A stretch of DNA of 64,000 nt from Branchinecta lynchi (taxonomy: Eukaryota > Arthropoda > Branchiopoda > Anostraca > Branchinectidae): assembly GCA_023053575.1 (NCBI GenBank), contig JAKZAP010000012.1, positions 2,542,230 to 2,606,229 of the forward strand, written 5' to 3'. Positions 20,580 through 31,959 of this stretch are shown one piece after another. Both the position numbers and the translations under genes were made by a program. Positions within the stretch are counted from its first letter, which is position 1, and the number at the start of each line of letters is the position of its first letter. The notes beneath the pieces are model-generated. The model did not search any database, had not been told where the DNA came from, and was given only the letters and a program-made list of their open reading frames with translations.

Positions 20580-22440
20580 ATATGTCACTGAACTTAGCTG
20601 CCAAGCCGTGGTAGATAATTCACGAAATTGCCGATTTTGTAAACAAAGGTTTTTAGACAAAAAGCTCAGTGTTGATCACCTCTATTGTCAGTAGTCGACG
20701 GAGGAGGTGATTGAGGAGTAGGGTCATTAAACTGCTTCTCATTGTCTTTTCAATTGTCTTCTTATTGCGTTTTCACTTATCTGGTTTCCAACAATCCAAT
20801 AGCAGTTTTGCACATAGTGAGAGTCGTGGGGGGGGGGGGGATACGAAACATAAAAAATGAGTCAGACAAAATAAGTAGTTAGTAGAAGACTTTAATGGGA
20901 ACAAGCGTCATATCTTGACCCCAAAAAGTCAAGCTCCCGAATTGATTGTACTGGCCAGTTTTGACCCAGTTGCCAACGACCTGTGAGGTTTGGGGGGGGG
21001 GAGGGGAAAAAACGGCGTATAGGGACTTGTTGTGGGCCCTTTTGCCATGGGTTCATTCGGATGGTGGCATAGGAACCTAACACTATGCAGCGTCCAGGGA
21101 CGTTATGAGACCACATATTTATGCAGACATCCAAAACTGTATTTTCTCCGCTGCCATTTCTGTCAGTTTTTACTTGGTTTAATGTTGGGCTATTTTGTGA
21201 CTTACTTTTAAAGGTGTATAATAGCCTAGAAAGCTGTTGCCCTCTAGAGAAGCTCAGTCTCTTAAAAGTTCCTTACTACTTCTCTAGAACATAATAAATC
21301 GTCGTCTTCTGAATTCTTTCTCTGGAAGGGAATTGGAAAGTAGTAAAAGTTGGCCGGCATGCTAGTAGTTTTGTAGAGAGAACAATCGGTCAGTTTTCAG
21401 TTTCAGTTTCATTGGACTATATTTAAAGACACAAAAAAACACAGTTAACATTCCTGCCAGGACAGCACAAATGGAGTGAAACATTTATTCAAACAATGTT
21501 TACAACGGATACGTCAGGAGTGCTTGGCTAGGGCAAGGAAATAACCGATATTAATTAAACAACAAACAGAATCAACTAACTGAACCACACCGGCTATGGT
21601 TTTGGTGATCGCTTTTCCGCTGAGAGGTGCGGGACATCTCCGAGTCTTGACTCCCAGTCCTGACATCGTGCTCATCGTGGTATGGAATCCTCTAAGTTTG
21701 GGGACGAACTCTAAAAGCACACTTCCTGGTGAAGCTGCTTTGACCGTTTTCATGATTTTCCACCACAGCGGTTGGTCAAGGTTACATCTAGCGTAAATAA
21801 ATGTTGGCTCGCCTGGTCAGGGATAAAAATCATAACCGAGTAAATAGATCTGTCGTCAGTAGGTGGAAAACCAATCATTGAGAGGGAAAGAGTATACTTT
21901 TTTCCCTGGGTGTTTCCCAACCGTACGTGATTGCTGTGCTCTATTCCAGCCCGGGCTTGGGCTTGGGTATCAGAAGGGAAGCCAAAGGGTGTTAATACTA
22001 GAGTAAAATTTCGACGACTTGCAGAAAATTCTCCGAGACTTTCGGATCGAAGGATTTCCCATATAGGATCGCGGGATTTCGAATCATCTGACTTGTGGCG
22101 CAGAATGCGTACACATTTTTGTAAAAAAATTATGATAAATATTCCTTGAGCCCAAGCTGACTTGTAAAACATTGTCATAGGCAGTGGATTAATGGGAATA
22201 CGTTTGATCGCATAAGATTAGTGGATTCCGATATGGCAGAAATGTCAAATAAACTTCAGTGTAGGGTGGATAGGTCTCAGGGTAGATGGCGAAGAAAACA
22301 AATATTATTGCTTTGATTGGTCAGAACTAATTTTCTATCCGACTGCATTACTTGAGGTCTTCTTCTAAGGATACGTTATTCAAGAAGGTTATGTTATTAA
22401 TGACCAGCTCAGGCATATTTTTTTTCTTCTAACAGTCGAT
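20580..22440. other. Unassigned sequence
   Basis: Two long G runs (20829-20840, 20992-21002) and TTTTCAGTTTCAGTTTCA at 21392-21409, possibly a LINE-type repeat tail in reverse, are the only marks. Open frames up to 142 codons on the minus strand (21750-22178) show no motif. Confidence 0.35.
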
Positions 22441-22514
22441 CATTTTGACGGATAATAAATACTGACTATACTATCTTTACAACAATAATAACGGCGCATA
22501 ATAATGATATTGAA

Positions 22515-22745
22515 TTTTTTTCTGGTGCAAGATCCACCAAATCTGAGCTCTTTTTAAGTCTCAGCTTGTCATTCTGCATCAACATCGTAGTTCAGTCCAA
22601 AAAAGAAATGGACGACCACGAAAATTGTAGTTTTTGTTCTTACAACGTAAAAAATGGCGCTAAGAGCAGAGAAGTGCTTATTTTGCGTCGACTCAGGATC
22701 TACAACTTTGGATATGTTGTATATTTTTTTTAAATATTTAACATT
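22515..22745 (+). repeat. R repeat, copy 1
   Basis: It contains TTTTTCTGGTGC, AAATCTGA, GCTTATTTTGCGTC and ACTTTGGATATGTTGT in order; the same order recurs at 23750-23975, so R copies bracket the tRNA cluster in direct orientation. Confidence 0.6.
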
Positions 22746-22782
22746 GAAAAGCAGTTTGATTCGTACTTTACTTTCTTAATAA

Positions 22783-22970
22783 TAATATATATGGCACTTT
22801 ACAGAAGGGACTTGTACCGTGACCAGTACCATAAAGAATTTTTCGAATATAATTTAGAAGTCTAGGAATCCCTTGTCGGAGCCACGTAGACAAACCAGGA
22901 CCCACAAGACGGGGTCTCATGGTGAAAACCAAATAAAACCAAATATATAATTTTTAATGGGGAGAAACGC
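22783..22970 (-). repeat. tRNA-associated repeat, 3' half, copy 1
   Basis: It is about 185 bp and nearly identical to 23206-23390, with GACTTGTACCGTGACCA, GAGCCACGTAGACAAACC and CACAAGACGGGGTCTCATGG. In minus orientation it follows the tRNA at 23020-23091, so tRNA plus this segment form one repeat unit. Confidence 0.85.
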
Positions 22971-23019
22971 CCTTGAGATGGAAACATTTTTATAAGTAGT
23001 GAACTGATAGACAAAAATG

Positions 23020-23091
23020 CTCCTCAGCCGGGATTTGAACCCAGGCCCTCTGTTTACAAGACAGACGCTCTACCAACTGAGCTACCGAGGG
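23020..23091 (-). tRNA. tRNA-Thr (anticodon TGT)
   Basis: The minus strand folds as a cloverleaf: acceptor CCCTCGG/CTGAGGA (one mismatch and a G-T pair), D arm GCTC-AGTTGGTA-GAGC, anticodon stem TCTGT/ACAGA with loop CTTGTAA (anticodon TGT), and T arm CTGGG-TTCAAAT-CCCGG. Box A (TAGCTCAGTTGG) and box B (GGTTCAAATCC) match the Pol III consensus. There is no intron and no encoded CCA. It may be a functional gene or the head of a tRNA-derived repeat. Confidence 0.85.
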
Positions 23092-23205
23092 GCTTGTGAA
23101 GAGAGTTCGCAAACCACTACAATAGTCTGGTAGAAGCCGGCCATAGGAACAGTGATCCCGCCTGAAGGTAAATTCATCTACCAGTTCACATCCCCATGTC
23201 ACGGA

Positions 23206-23390
23206 AATTAATAATATAGATGGCACTTTACACAAGGGACTTGTACCGTGACCAATACCATAAAGAATTTTTCGAATATAATTTAGAAGTCTAGGACTCC
23301 CTTGTCGGAGCCACGTAGACAAACCAGGACCCACAAGACGGGGTCTCATGGTGAAAAACAAATAAAACCAAATATATAATTTTTAATGGG
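23206..23390 (-). repeat. tRNA-associated repeat, 3' half, copy 2
   Basis: It is a direct copy of 22783-22970 but without its own tRNA in the same orientation. It ends at an A-rich junction (23391-23410) beyond which the inverted tRNA unit begins. Confidence 0.8.
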
Positions 23391-23459
23391 AAAAAAAGCT
23401 TTTTTAATGGGGAAAAACTACCAGACTATTGTAGTGGTTTGCGAACTCTGTTCACAAGC

Positions 23460-23531
23460 CCCTCGATAGCTCAGTTGGTAGAGCGTCTGTCTTGTAAACA
23501 GAGGTCTCGGGTTCAAATCCCGGCTGAGGAG
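23460..23531 (+). tRNA. tRNA-Thr (anticodon TGT), inverted second copy
   Basis: The cloverleaf is the same as the minus-strand copy at 23020-23091, with two visible changes: an A at the base of the acceptor stem (mismatch) and GGTCT instead of GGGCC in the variable loop, which allows a T stem TCGGG/CCCGG. Boxes A and B are intact. Flanks match too: about 45 bp upstream (ACTATTGTAGTGGTTTGCG) and about 30 bp downstream (TTTTTGTCTATCAGTTCAC), so the two form an inverted repeat about 150 bp long. Confidence 0.82.
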
Positions 23532-23749
23532 CATTTTTGTCTATCAGTTCACTACTTTAAAAAAAAAATTCTTAATAATTTTCTTGTTCTTACTAAAAAA
23601 TCGTAAAGATCACATATCTATGGCTACGAAACTTTATTCAGGCACAGTAGACAACCAATTGAATCCATTTTAGGTCTCAGCTCGTGATTCTATGTCAAGA
23701 TCGCATTTTCATTCAAGACAATCGGGCCACATAGAAAATGACTTTTTTT

Positions 23750-23975
23750 TTTTCTGGTGCTTGTTATGCCAAATCTGACCTCATTTTCGGTTTCAGCTTA
23801 GCATTTTGCATCAGAAACATACTTCAGTTCAAGAATCACGGACGACCATGGAAATTCTAAAAAAAATATCGAAAAACGGAAAAAAGGCACTAAAAGTGAA
23901 AAAACGCTTATTTTGCGTCCAGCCAAGATATGCAACTTTGGATATGTTGTTCATTTTTTTTTCTCTACAAGTAAG
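23750..23975 (+). repeat. R repeat, copy 2
   Basis: A diverged direct copy of 22515-22745. A further partial piece with TTTTAGGTCTCAGCTCGTGA lies at 23590-23745. Confidence 0.55.
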
Positions 23976-24095
23976 TAAGTAAGTAATTTATTTATAACCC
24001 ACCGTTTTCAGAAAGCGGAGTAAATGAAGAAAATAAATAAAACACATAAACATACACTTAATTTCAATCGTCGGCCAGGAAGCAGTGATGGTGTA
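23965..24095 (-). mobile_element. LINE 3' end fragment, inverted, (CTTA)n tail
   Basis: AAGTAAGTAAGTAAGTAATTT is followed by CCACCGTTTTCAGAAAGCGG and ACACTTAATTTCAATCGTCGG, the inverse of the 3' ends at 15.9 and 45.9 kb. Confidence 0.7.
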
Positions 24096-24099
24096 AAAA

Positions 24100-25852
24100 T
24101 CATTTCTGTTGCAATTTGTTTCGGGTCGACCCCTTTTTGGAGCTCATTTTCCTCTACTATTAGCAGTCTTCACTATTTAGAAGAAAGGTACTTCCTGTTC
24201 CAAATGCGCAAAAGACCAGTTGCAGAAATTACATACGCTGCCTTGCCTTGGCACTGATAAACTAAAACTGCATGTGCTTGGAATTAGAGCCATCTACGAT
24301 TTTAGGAGCTACGGTGTTTAATCCTACACTGTTGAAGTTTTGCCAGATTGATGTCACTGCCATAAAAGAGATTTGTTTGACAAAGCGGTGCTAATAGCTT
24401 GTTCACACGGGACTGAAATAAGCGCGTAAACAGCGGCTGATCTGTTCAGACGACGGATCAACTGTTTGGGGTTGTCGGGAGAATTAAAAAGAACAAGACC
24501 AAAGGTGTCGATGGGATCCGCATTTACTGGGAGTTTGAGGCTTGGAGTATCGGTTGTCTTGAACCACGTTAAAAGCTAGGATTTGCCAGAAAAAAAGGCG
24601 GATTCAAAAAATTTTGCCTGCAGAGCTTTAATTTTTCCTGGGTACAGCCGTTCACGACGTTGTTGTCAAAACTGGATGTCCCCCAAAGGTAAAAGGCTAG
24701 TGACGGCATATTCCTGAAAAAAAACAAAAAACAGTAGTGGAAGAACGTGAAAACACGCCAAATTTTCTCTTTAGACTTGATTTTGTACATACTATGCAGC
24801 TTTTTACATTATAGCTTCTTGAAGGCAACTCGCTATGTTTTAGAAACGAATTAAAAATTCGGTCAATATCAGGTACCGCTTCGGTCAATTTTTACCAGGT
24901 GCGCCCCCCCCCCCGCAATGAAGAAAGGCTCGAGACGCCCCTGGTTTATGGAATAGATTTTCAAAATAAAATAAAAGTATTTTTCCACCAAGAATAGCCG
25001 TCCAGAAAGGGCTAATATCTGGGGTCAAGTCGACAGTGCCGAAGAAAGGGACCTTGCCAGTGGGTGTCTAGGTCCGCTGAGACAAGTCAGTAAAAAATGG
25101 GGTTTGGCTACGGTCCGCCTTTCAAAATTAGAGATGGCTTTCCACCTCGTAATACTGAATGACTTATGCTCATTATCTGGAAAGATAAAACGTCGACTTT
25201 ATGAAAACAAATGTAGGAAGGCATTTTTATTCCCCAGTTTGTCATGCTCACGTTTATCCCTTTTCTACACTAAACGAGTCACGATGGGGGGGGGGGGGGC
25301 ACTTCGTGAACTAACATTTGTCTCCATCTTGAGTCGAGTCGTTCCCCTTGCAGTACTTACAAATAGGAAACTGTAATTACGGGATAGAATGATTACTAGT
25401 TCCTCCTCAATTTGTGGGAGCACAATCACTCTTACCCAGAAGACTTCAAACTCGGGAGGGATTGCAGAAGGGGGGAGGGCTTTTGAACTTATGAACGTTT
25501 CAGTTATCTACGCTGGAAGCGGAAATTGGATTCGCTTCACTTCACAGACTGTTGACCCAAATGTAATAAATAAAGGATCTGCAAGTCGTTGTATCCAGGA
25601 AAAGCTTTTGTTCCGGTAATTTACAAGAATAATTATTCCCTCCAAAAACAGAAGCTATGAATACATAACGATTGCCTGTTTGGTGTTGTTGCATTAAGCT
25701 TTATACTGTCGCCGCCTGTAGTGATCGATCGAGTCAGTGCCACAGGCTCCGAAGGCACGTCCTGCCTATGACGGCGAGTTCGGTGCATTGGTTTAGGTTC
25801 TATGCTACCATATGAACGCTGAAATTGTCAACTAGTCGGTACTTCAAAATGA
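24100..25852. other. Mostly unassigned; small S and W pieces
   Basis: An S 3' end in reverse (AACAAGACCAAAGG, 24495-24521) and a W-like end with a C run and GACGCCCCTGG (24900-24943) are present. A G run at 25286-25299 follows. Open frames at 25104-25376 and 25389-25619 (+) have no recognised motif. Confidence 0.4.
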
Positions 25853-26845
25853 GACAAGACCAAAGGTTTCGGTGGGATCCCAAAAGTTCAAATTTGATCC
25901 AGACAATTGGGTCTTTTCTTCGCCAGACTCCTTGAACACTTTTACTATTAAAACTTAGAAACAGATTAAGGCAAAGTAGCTAATCATATGAAAACCCAAG
26001 TTCAGATATTGATCCAGCATGTGCGTTTACCCCTTTAAGTCATATCTCTTTGACGAGGCAGATCGAAACTTCCTGCCTCACTTCTGCCAATTTTCCGGTT
26101 TCGGCGGAATTTCGGAACTACTTGTCCGGCGAAAAAAAACTAAAAAACAAATTCAGCATGTCTCTTTACCCCTACATCCAACCTCTAATCAACTTCTGAT
26201 TAAACTTTGACTCTTAACAAATTTTTCGGTTTCAGCCGGATTCCGAGCGATCTATACGTCCGGTGAGAAAATGACTGTCATATGCGAATTCAGCGTGTCT
26301 ACTTGCCCTCAAATCGAACGTCATATCAAATTTAAATAAAACTTTTACTTTAAACAAATTCTCCGGTTTTGGCCGGATTCTGGCCGAGCTAATTGTCCGG
26401 CGAGAAAATAATTTCCATATTCAGACTCAGCACGTTTCCTTGCTCCTAAATCATACCTCCAATTAACTTCATATTAAACTTTTACTTTTCACAAATTTTC
26501 CGTTTTTGCCGGATTCCGGGTGAACTTTTTATCCGGCGAGAAAATAAATTTCATATTCGGATTCAGCATGTCTCCTTACCCCTAATTCGACTATCTCATT
26601 AGCTTTTAAAAAATATTTGTTGTTCCCCTTAATTTCAAACCCCTCCCCCACCCCTAAATATAGAGCTACATAGCCCGTCTTCGAACTTGACCTGTACTTT
26701 GACCTAAAGAGTCATCATGCCAAGTTTGATCAACATATCTCAACCCCTTCGAGAGTTATCGTGCTAACAGACGGACGGACGGACAGACGGACAACTTTTA
26801 CGATGTCATAGGTATCCCTCCACTTACGTTTTGGGATCCCAAAAA
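25853..26845 (-). mobile_element. S-family element, copy 3
   Basis: In reverse orientation it starts ACAAGACCAAAGGTTTCGG and ends CTTACGTTTTGGGATCCC, with about six 136-bp-type units between (GGCCGGATTC... AACTTCTGATTAAACTTT). The outer part carries GACGGACGGACGGACAGACG. Confidence 0.8.
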
Positions 26846-27011
26846 CCTGAGGATTAAAACAAAAAATTGATGACGTGTACTTAGAAACCAGGTCAAAGGC
26901 TTTCGGTGAGTGTAAAAAAAAAATTGAAAGAAGAAATTGAAAGAAATATATTGATTTTGCAGCATATATATCGAGTGTGATTTCCCAGAGGTTATAAGCA
27001 CGTGACATAAA

Positions 27012-28440
27012 GTCCTAGTTACCACGCTTACTACGCTCCCGAGCGTGGTAAGCAAATGGTTACTATTAGGTACTATTCCAAGAAGGTGTTAACGGTCAGC
27101 GTAGGAACTTTTCACAAGGTTGGCACGAAAATAGTAACTAGTAGATACTATTAGTTGCGTTTTTGCAAATACCATGGTATCTGATACCACGGTCTAAAGT
27201 CGTATTTATCGTCGTATCTGATACCACGGCCATAAGGCGTGTTTGCAGTTATTCTGGTATCTGGCCAGTTATCGTGGTATCTCATATTCAGATACCACGG
27301 CCCAATCGGGGTATCTGAAAAGTCATCTCACTTTCATCAAGTTTTGTCAAATTGGTGAGAAAGAAGTTTAGCACTTAGTGATGTAGCTGGATATCAGTTT
27401 TTCTTTTGGGATGACTTCGCAAACTGCAATTTCGGCAATAGTCGTTTTTGCAGAACAACCGTGTAACAGGATACCAGATACCATGGTATTTACAAAAAAC
27501 ACAACTACTGTTTGAAGGGTGGAACCCGCTCCATATGTTGTCTTTGCGGCGTCCTCACAACCTTTAAGCTTTGTGGACTTTGTGGACTAAGCAGGACACA
27601 AATAAATAAACCGTTACGTCTTAAAATCAACAAAGATTTACCTAAGGAAGCTGAAGCCTTGCGCAAGTTTTTGGAAACCTTTTTTTAAATTTCTTTTTGG
27701 TATTTCTTACATGAACATTACCTAAGTTGATAAATCTGACGAAGAGAATGAAAGGCTTTGAAGACATAACTTAGATACCTGGAAATACAACGGACTCTAC
27801 AACAGTGCCAAATTCATTACGAGAGATAAGCATTATGGTCCCTTTTTTTTCGTATAATTTTGAGTGTTACCTAGTTGCGACGCTTACTACGCTCCCAAGC
27901 GTGGTAAGCAAATATTTACTATTAGTTACTATTTCGAGAAGATTGGAACGGTCAGCGTAGTAACTTTTCACGAGTTTGGCACGGAAATAATAACTAGTAC
28001 TTACTATTGTTAGAAGGGTGAAACACGCTCGTTATGTTGTCTTTGTGGCGTCCTGACGACCTTTAAGCTTTGTGGACAGGGTTGCTAAGCAGAACAAAAA
28101 TAAAAAAGCCGTTAGGTTTTAATATCACCAAAATTTACCAAAGGAGAAATAGAAGTGAAGCCTTGCGGAAGTTTATGGAAACCTTATTTCTTACATGAAG
28201 ATTACCAAAGTTGATAAGTCTGATGATAAAACAGACACAAAATCATAAAATTTGGTTTATAAATCGCCACTCGCGGTAACCCTGTTTCTGGCCACTAAGA
28301 AAGAGACTTTGCGCTTTGGTATTCTGCCCATGTTACGCTCAGGCTAACGCGACTGATGAATATTGGAAAATACAACGGAATCTACAACAGTGCCAAATTA
28401 GTTACACTTTGGGTAGAGATAAACTTTATTGTCTCTGTTT
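27012..28440 (+). repeat. Tandemly duplicated block (Y-type end plus unique sequence)
   Basis: Block A (27012-27865) and block B (27866-28440) share, in the same order, CGCTTACTACGCTCCC, GTGGTAAGCAAAT, GTTGTCTTTG, CCTTTAAGCTTTGTGGAC, GATAAATCTGACGA (A) / GATAAGTCTGATGA (B), and CTACAACAGTGCCAAATT. Block A is longer because of a P insertion. Each block begins with part of a Y element ending in a variant of GGAACACGCTC. Confidence 0.8.
27154..27505 (+). mobile_element. P-family MITE, copy 2
   Basis: It has GTTGCGTTTTTGC at the left and an inverse-like AAAAACACAAC at the right, flanked by TA (27152-27153, 27506-27507). It splits the Y-type part of block A; block B has no P at the matching place. 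Confidence 0.85.
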
Positions 28441-29013
28441 TTTTTTTATATAGTTTTTTAGTGTTTGTCGTTTTACCTGTTATTCTTCTTTTTTTAAGGC
28501 TTGTAAAATTATTTTTTTTGTTCTTGCTTTTCTATTGGTTTAGGTCAGGTTAATTAAGATAATCCTTAACGGTGTTAATATCTATTAGGCGTTTGGACCC
28601 AAAACCCAAATTTGTTCTAATTCAAGTGGTTAGATTTGATTTAATTTTCTTTGCGCTATTTTAGGTTAGTTTAAGTTATTTACGATTGAAATTTTTCTAT
28701 AAATGTTTGGCTATTCAGTATGCCATTTTGTCTCATGGCAAGGTATCTGTCATTTTTAATTAAACTAAACCTATAACGTAAAGTTGCTTTTCAGTATGGA
28801 TCCGACCCTCCGCTTTTTCTGTCTATTGTTCGATCCCGTTATCCCCACTTTTTCCTAGGCCTTCCAAGGAATCAAAATATCACGTTTCCCATCTTTGGCA
28901 GTACCCATAGGCAATGCTTCCTTCCTCTCATTATTGAAGTTGCTTCTAGAGTTCCGGCAATATGGCGTGAAGGCTTCTTATTTTCATCCAGCTAATGGGG
29001 CCATCTTTTGTAG
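28441..29013. other. Unassigned, probably intron
   Basis: T-rich sequence with no repeat partner found; it directly precedes the kinase exon acceptor. Confidence 0.4.
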
Positions 29014-29172
29014 ACTTCCTTCACAATGCCGGAGTTATTTACCGTGACCTGAAGCTGGAAAATGTCGTTCTGAAGTTGGATGGCTCCGCAAAGATTGTAG
29101 ACTTCGGGCTGTCAAAGTGGCTGAGACTTGGGCAAAAGACCAGGACGATTTGTGGCACGCTCTACTACATGG
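29014..29172 (+). CDS. AGC-type protein kinase, single internal exon (catalytic and activation loops)
   Basis: The exon encodes the heart of a Ser/Thr kinase domain: [19 protein letters not shown] (catalytic loop; Asp of YRD, Lys and Asn of KxxN all present), then [15 protein letters not shown] (DFG magnesium-binding motif), then the activation segment [10 protein letters not shown], ending just before the expected APE. The YRDLKLEN form and TxxCGT activation segment point to the AGC group; TICGTLYYM is close to what I remember of RSKR/SGK494-like kinases, a tentative link. The acceptor TTTTGTAG ends at 29013 and the donor GTAAGT starts at 29173. Both introns are phase 1, giving a symmetric 159-bp exon; the final G would complete the Ala codon of APE. 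An alternative acceptor lies at 28991 (TTCATCCAG) but would add non-conserved residues. No other kinase exon was found; the downstream intron is full of T repeats. All catalytic residues visible here are intact, so it looks functional. Confidence 0.85.
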
Positions 29173-29335
29173 GTAAGTATTGAATTCGTCACATGGTTAA
29201 GCAGCACGTTGTCCATACGATATCATCAACTTCCTGGTACTGTTTTCCACCTGCCGGTACCAAAGCAGCTTTACCCCCTCCGTGAATTACTATTACATTA
29301 TCTTTGGTTTTCCTTGAGTTTTATACCGTAAGTTT

Positions 29336-31045
29336 TTATGGCAATTGCCCTTCGGCCAAGTACCTTATAGCGATTTTAATTTATGTCCGTCAGTCGGTCT
29401 GTCGGTCCCGGTTTTGCTAGGTCGGGCACTTCTAGATAAGCTAGGACGATGAAACTTGGCAGGCGTGTCAGGGATCGGACGAGATTAAATTAGAAATAGT
29501 CGCTTCCACGATCCGACCATCTGTAGGGGAGTGGAGGGAGGGGGAATCCGGAAAAATGGGATATTTTTAGCTTACGAACGGGAGATCGGATCTTAATGAA
29601 ACTTGGTGTATGGAAGGACCTCGTGTCTAAGACCTTCCATTGTAAATCCAGACCGAATCCGGTGACACGGGGGGGAGTTGGATGGGGAAACCGGAAATCT
29701 TGGAAAACGCTTAGATTGGAGAGATCCGGATGAAACTTGGTGGAAAGAACAAGCACAAGTCCTGGATACATAACTGACATAACCGGAACGGATCCGCTCA
29801 CTTTGGGGAAGTTTGGGGTGGGGAGGGGTCCGAATTTCTAGTGAACCCTCGAGTTCGGTGCTTCCGTATGTGCTAGGACGACGAAAATTGGCAGGCATGT
29901 CAGGGACCCGACCAGATTAAAGAGGAAATAGTCAATTCACCGATCCGACCATCTGGGGGAAGGGGGGGGGGGGGTGGAGGGAGGGGGAAGTAAAAAATTT
30001 AGGTATTTTTTAACTTGCGAACGGGTGGTCGGATCTTGATGAAAGTTGACGTTTAGGATGATTTCGTGTCTGAGACGTCGCACTTTTGTTGACATAATCG
30101 GACCACATCCGGGCACTGTGGGGGGAGGGGAGGTCCAGATTTCTAGCGATCCCGCGAGTTCGGCATACTTCCAGATGTGCTAGGACGATGAAACTTGGCA
30201 GATATGTCAGGGATCCGAACAGATTGACTTGGGAATAGTCGTTTCCCCGATCCGACCATCTTGGGGGAATGGAAGGATGGGGAGTCCGGAATCTAGTGCC
30301 ATGCATAGCTTTTGTACGGGTGAACGGCAATATCGGCATTGAATGAAACTTGTAGGGTGGAAAGAGCTTTCGCCTCAGATGTTCCGGGCCGGGTCCGATA
30401 CCTGTGGGGATGGGGGGGGGACCGGAAAGCTCAAGAAACGCTTAAAGCAGAGGGATTGGGACGGAACTTAATGGAGCATTAGGGCTCGATACGAAATTGA
30501 CGGAGTCAATAGTTTCGGGGCTCTGTTGGGGAGTTGGAGGGGGTTTTCTGGAATTCCGGTAGTCGCGAGTTAGAATAGTTCCAGATGTACTAAGACAACG
30601 AACTTCGCAGGCGTATTACTGACCCGATTTAACTGACTTAAGAACCTGACACAACATAATGGGTGATAGGAATTAATGACCTAGACATGTAAAACATGCG
30701 TCCAAACTATATGCGACCACGGTTGGGGAAATTGGGGGGGGGGGAGGTGGTGGCGGAAACTTTTGACATGCACAAAAACCAAACGGATGGACCGAATGAG
30801 ATGAAAGTTCGACGGTGCCGAGTTTCTGCTGCCTAGATTTGTTATTCGGCGTCCGGGTCGGATTTGGTCAAGGTAGGGGGGGGGGGGGGGACCGGAAGTT
30901 TGCGTCTGGGCTATGCTCTGATTTCAGTAAGACTTGATGGACGAGAAGAGGGGATTAAGAGATACGACGCTTATCTTTCCAAGTTCTCTTCCGCCACAGT
31001 GGGGTGAGGTAGATGGAGGGAGTATCTCAGGAAGCCTAATTAACC
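29336..31045 (+). mobile_element. T-family element or diverged T array
   Basis: It starts with a decayed T hairpin (ATGGCAATTG...CCAAGTACC), then TCCGTCAGTCGGTC and several degenerate units with GAACGGGTGGTCGGATC, GATGAAACTTGG, TAGGACGA and CCGACCATCTG at roughly 280-bp spacing. G runs are frequent (for example 29957-29972 and 30877-30890). It lies in the putative intron after the kinase exon. Confidence 0.7.
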
Positions 31046-31950
31046 CCTAATTACAGTGTGCTCATTATCCCCAAGCTGCCACAAAGCCCATCAAATTTCA
31101 CGTCCCCTAGGGATTTTTAGTCGTTTGTCGAATAGGCGGCTTCTTGAGCCCAGTGTGACCAAGCTATCAACGCGAATGCGTTTCCTTTTGGTCGGCGAAC
31201 TGACAGGTGGACGAATTGTCTGAAAAATCACCGATACGGGGGTATTGATAGTTGAATAACCGTCGTGTGAGCCAACTGACTGGTGGATCAACTGATGGAT
31301 GGCAGAGATTCGTGACAGATAAAGGCTTTCGCAGTTGAGACTGTGCTATCCTATAGTTAACTGTGTTTTCACTTTAACATACAGGTACAATCGTTTTTCT
31401 TTCCTCTTACATTAAAAGGTCCTACAGGCAGAAGACAGAAGGAAAGGAGAAATCTTCACATTTCACACCCCGTCCCGTTACCAGCCTGAAATTATACCTT
31501 AGGTTGGCCAAACTTTCCACTTTCGGCATGGAATAACTGTATACTCGAATTACGGATAAAAGCCTGGAGGTACAGTTCAGATCCATCTGCGTCTAACAAA
31601 CCAGTCCGATCTTGTTTGTTTCCATGAAAATCAGGCAAATACCAAAGGGGGGCCTTGGGTCCAATGTATTTCAGTGTCCGGGCCTGCGCACAGCTTGCTT
31701 CATTTCTGTCATTGCTTCCTGGCCTTCTTTCCTGTGCGATCGTGAGTTATTACTGGCTTCACAAGTTCAAACTAACATTGCTTAGTTCATTTTCAAAGAC
31801 TGAGAGAGAACAGCCGCGATCCGAGTTGTTTACCGACTCTCATTTACCCGACCGGCAAACTTTCGAAATTTAGACGTTCTGTTACCCCTTTCCCAATATT
31901 CGAGGTCGTAAATAACGTTAGAAGGATTAAGGACTGAGTTGAAGCGACAC
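31046..31950. other. Unassigned sequence
   Basis: No repeat partner or gene is recognised. Open frames are short. Confidence 0.35.
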
Positions 31951-31959
31951 AGGGAATAG

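Noticed and set aside
22990..23361. 123-codon minus-strand open frame containing SVAQLVERLSCKQRAW
   Set aside because: This text is the familiar artefact of translating a tRNA gene antisense; the frame covers the tRNA-Thr at 23020-23091.
29336..31045. Possible further kinase exons downstream of 29172
   Set aside because: The interval consists of T repeats; no APE, DxWxxG or HxF-like motifs were found in any plus-strand frame.
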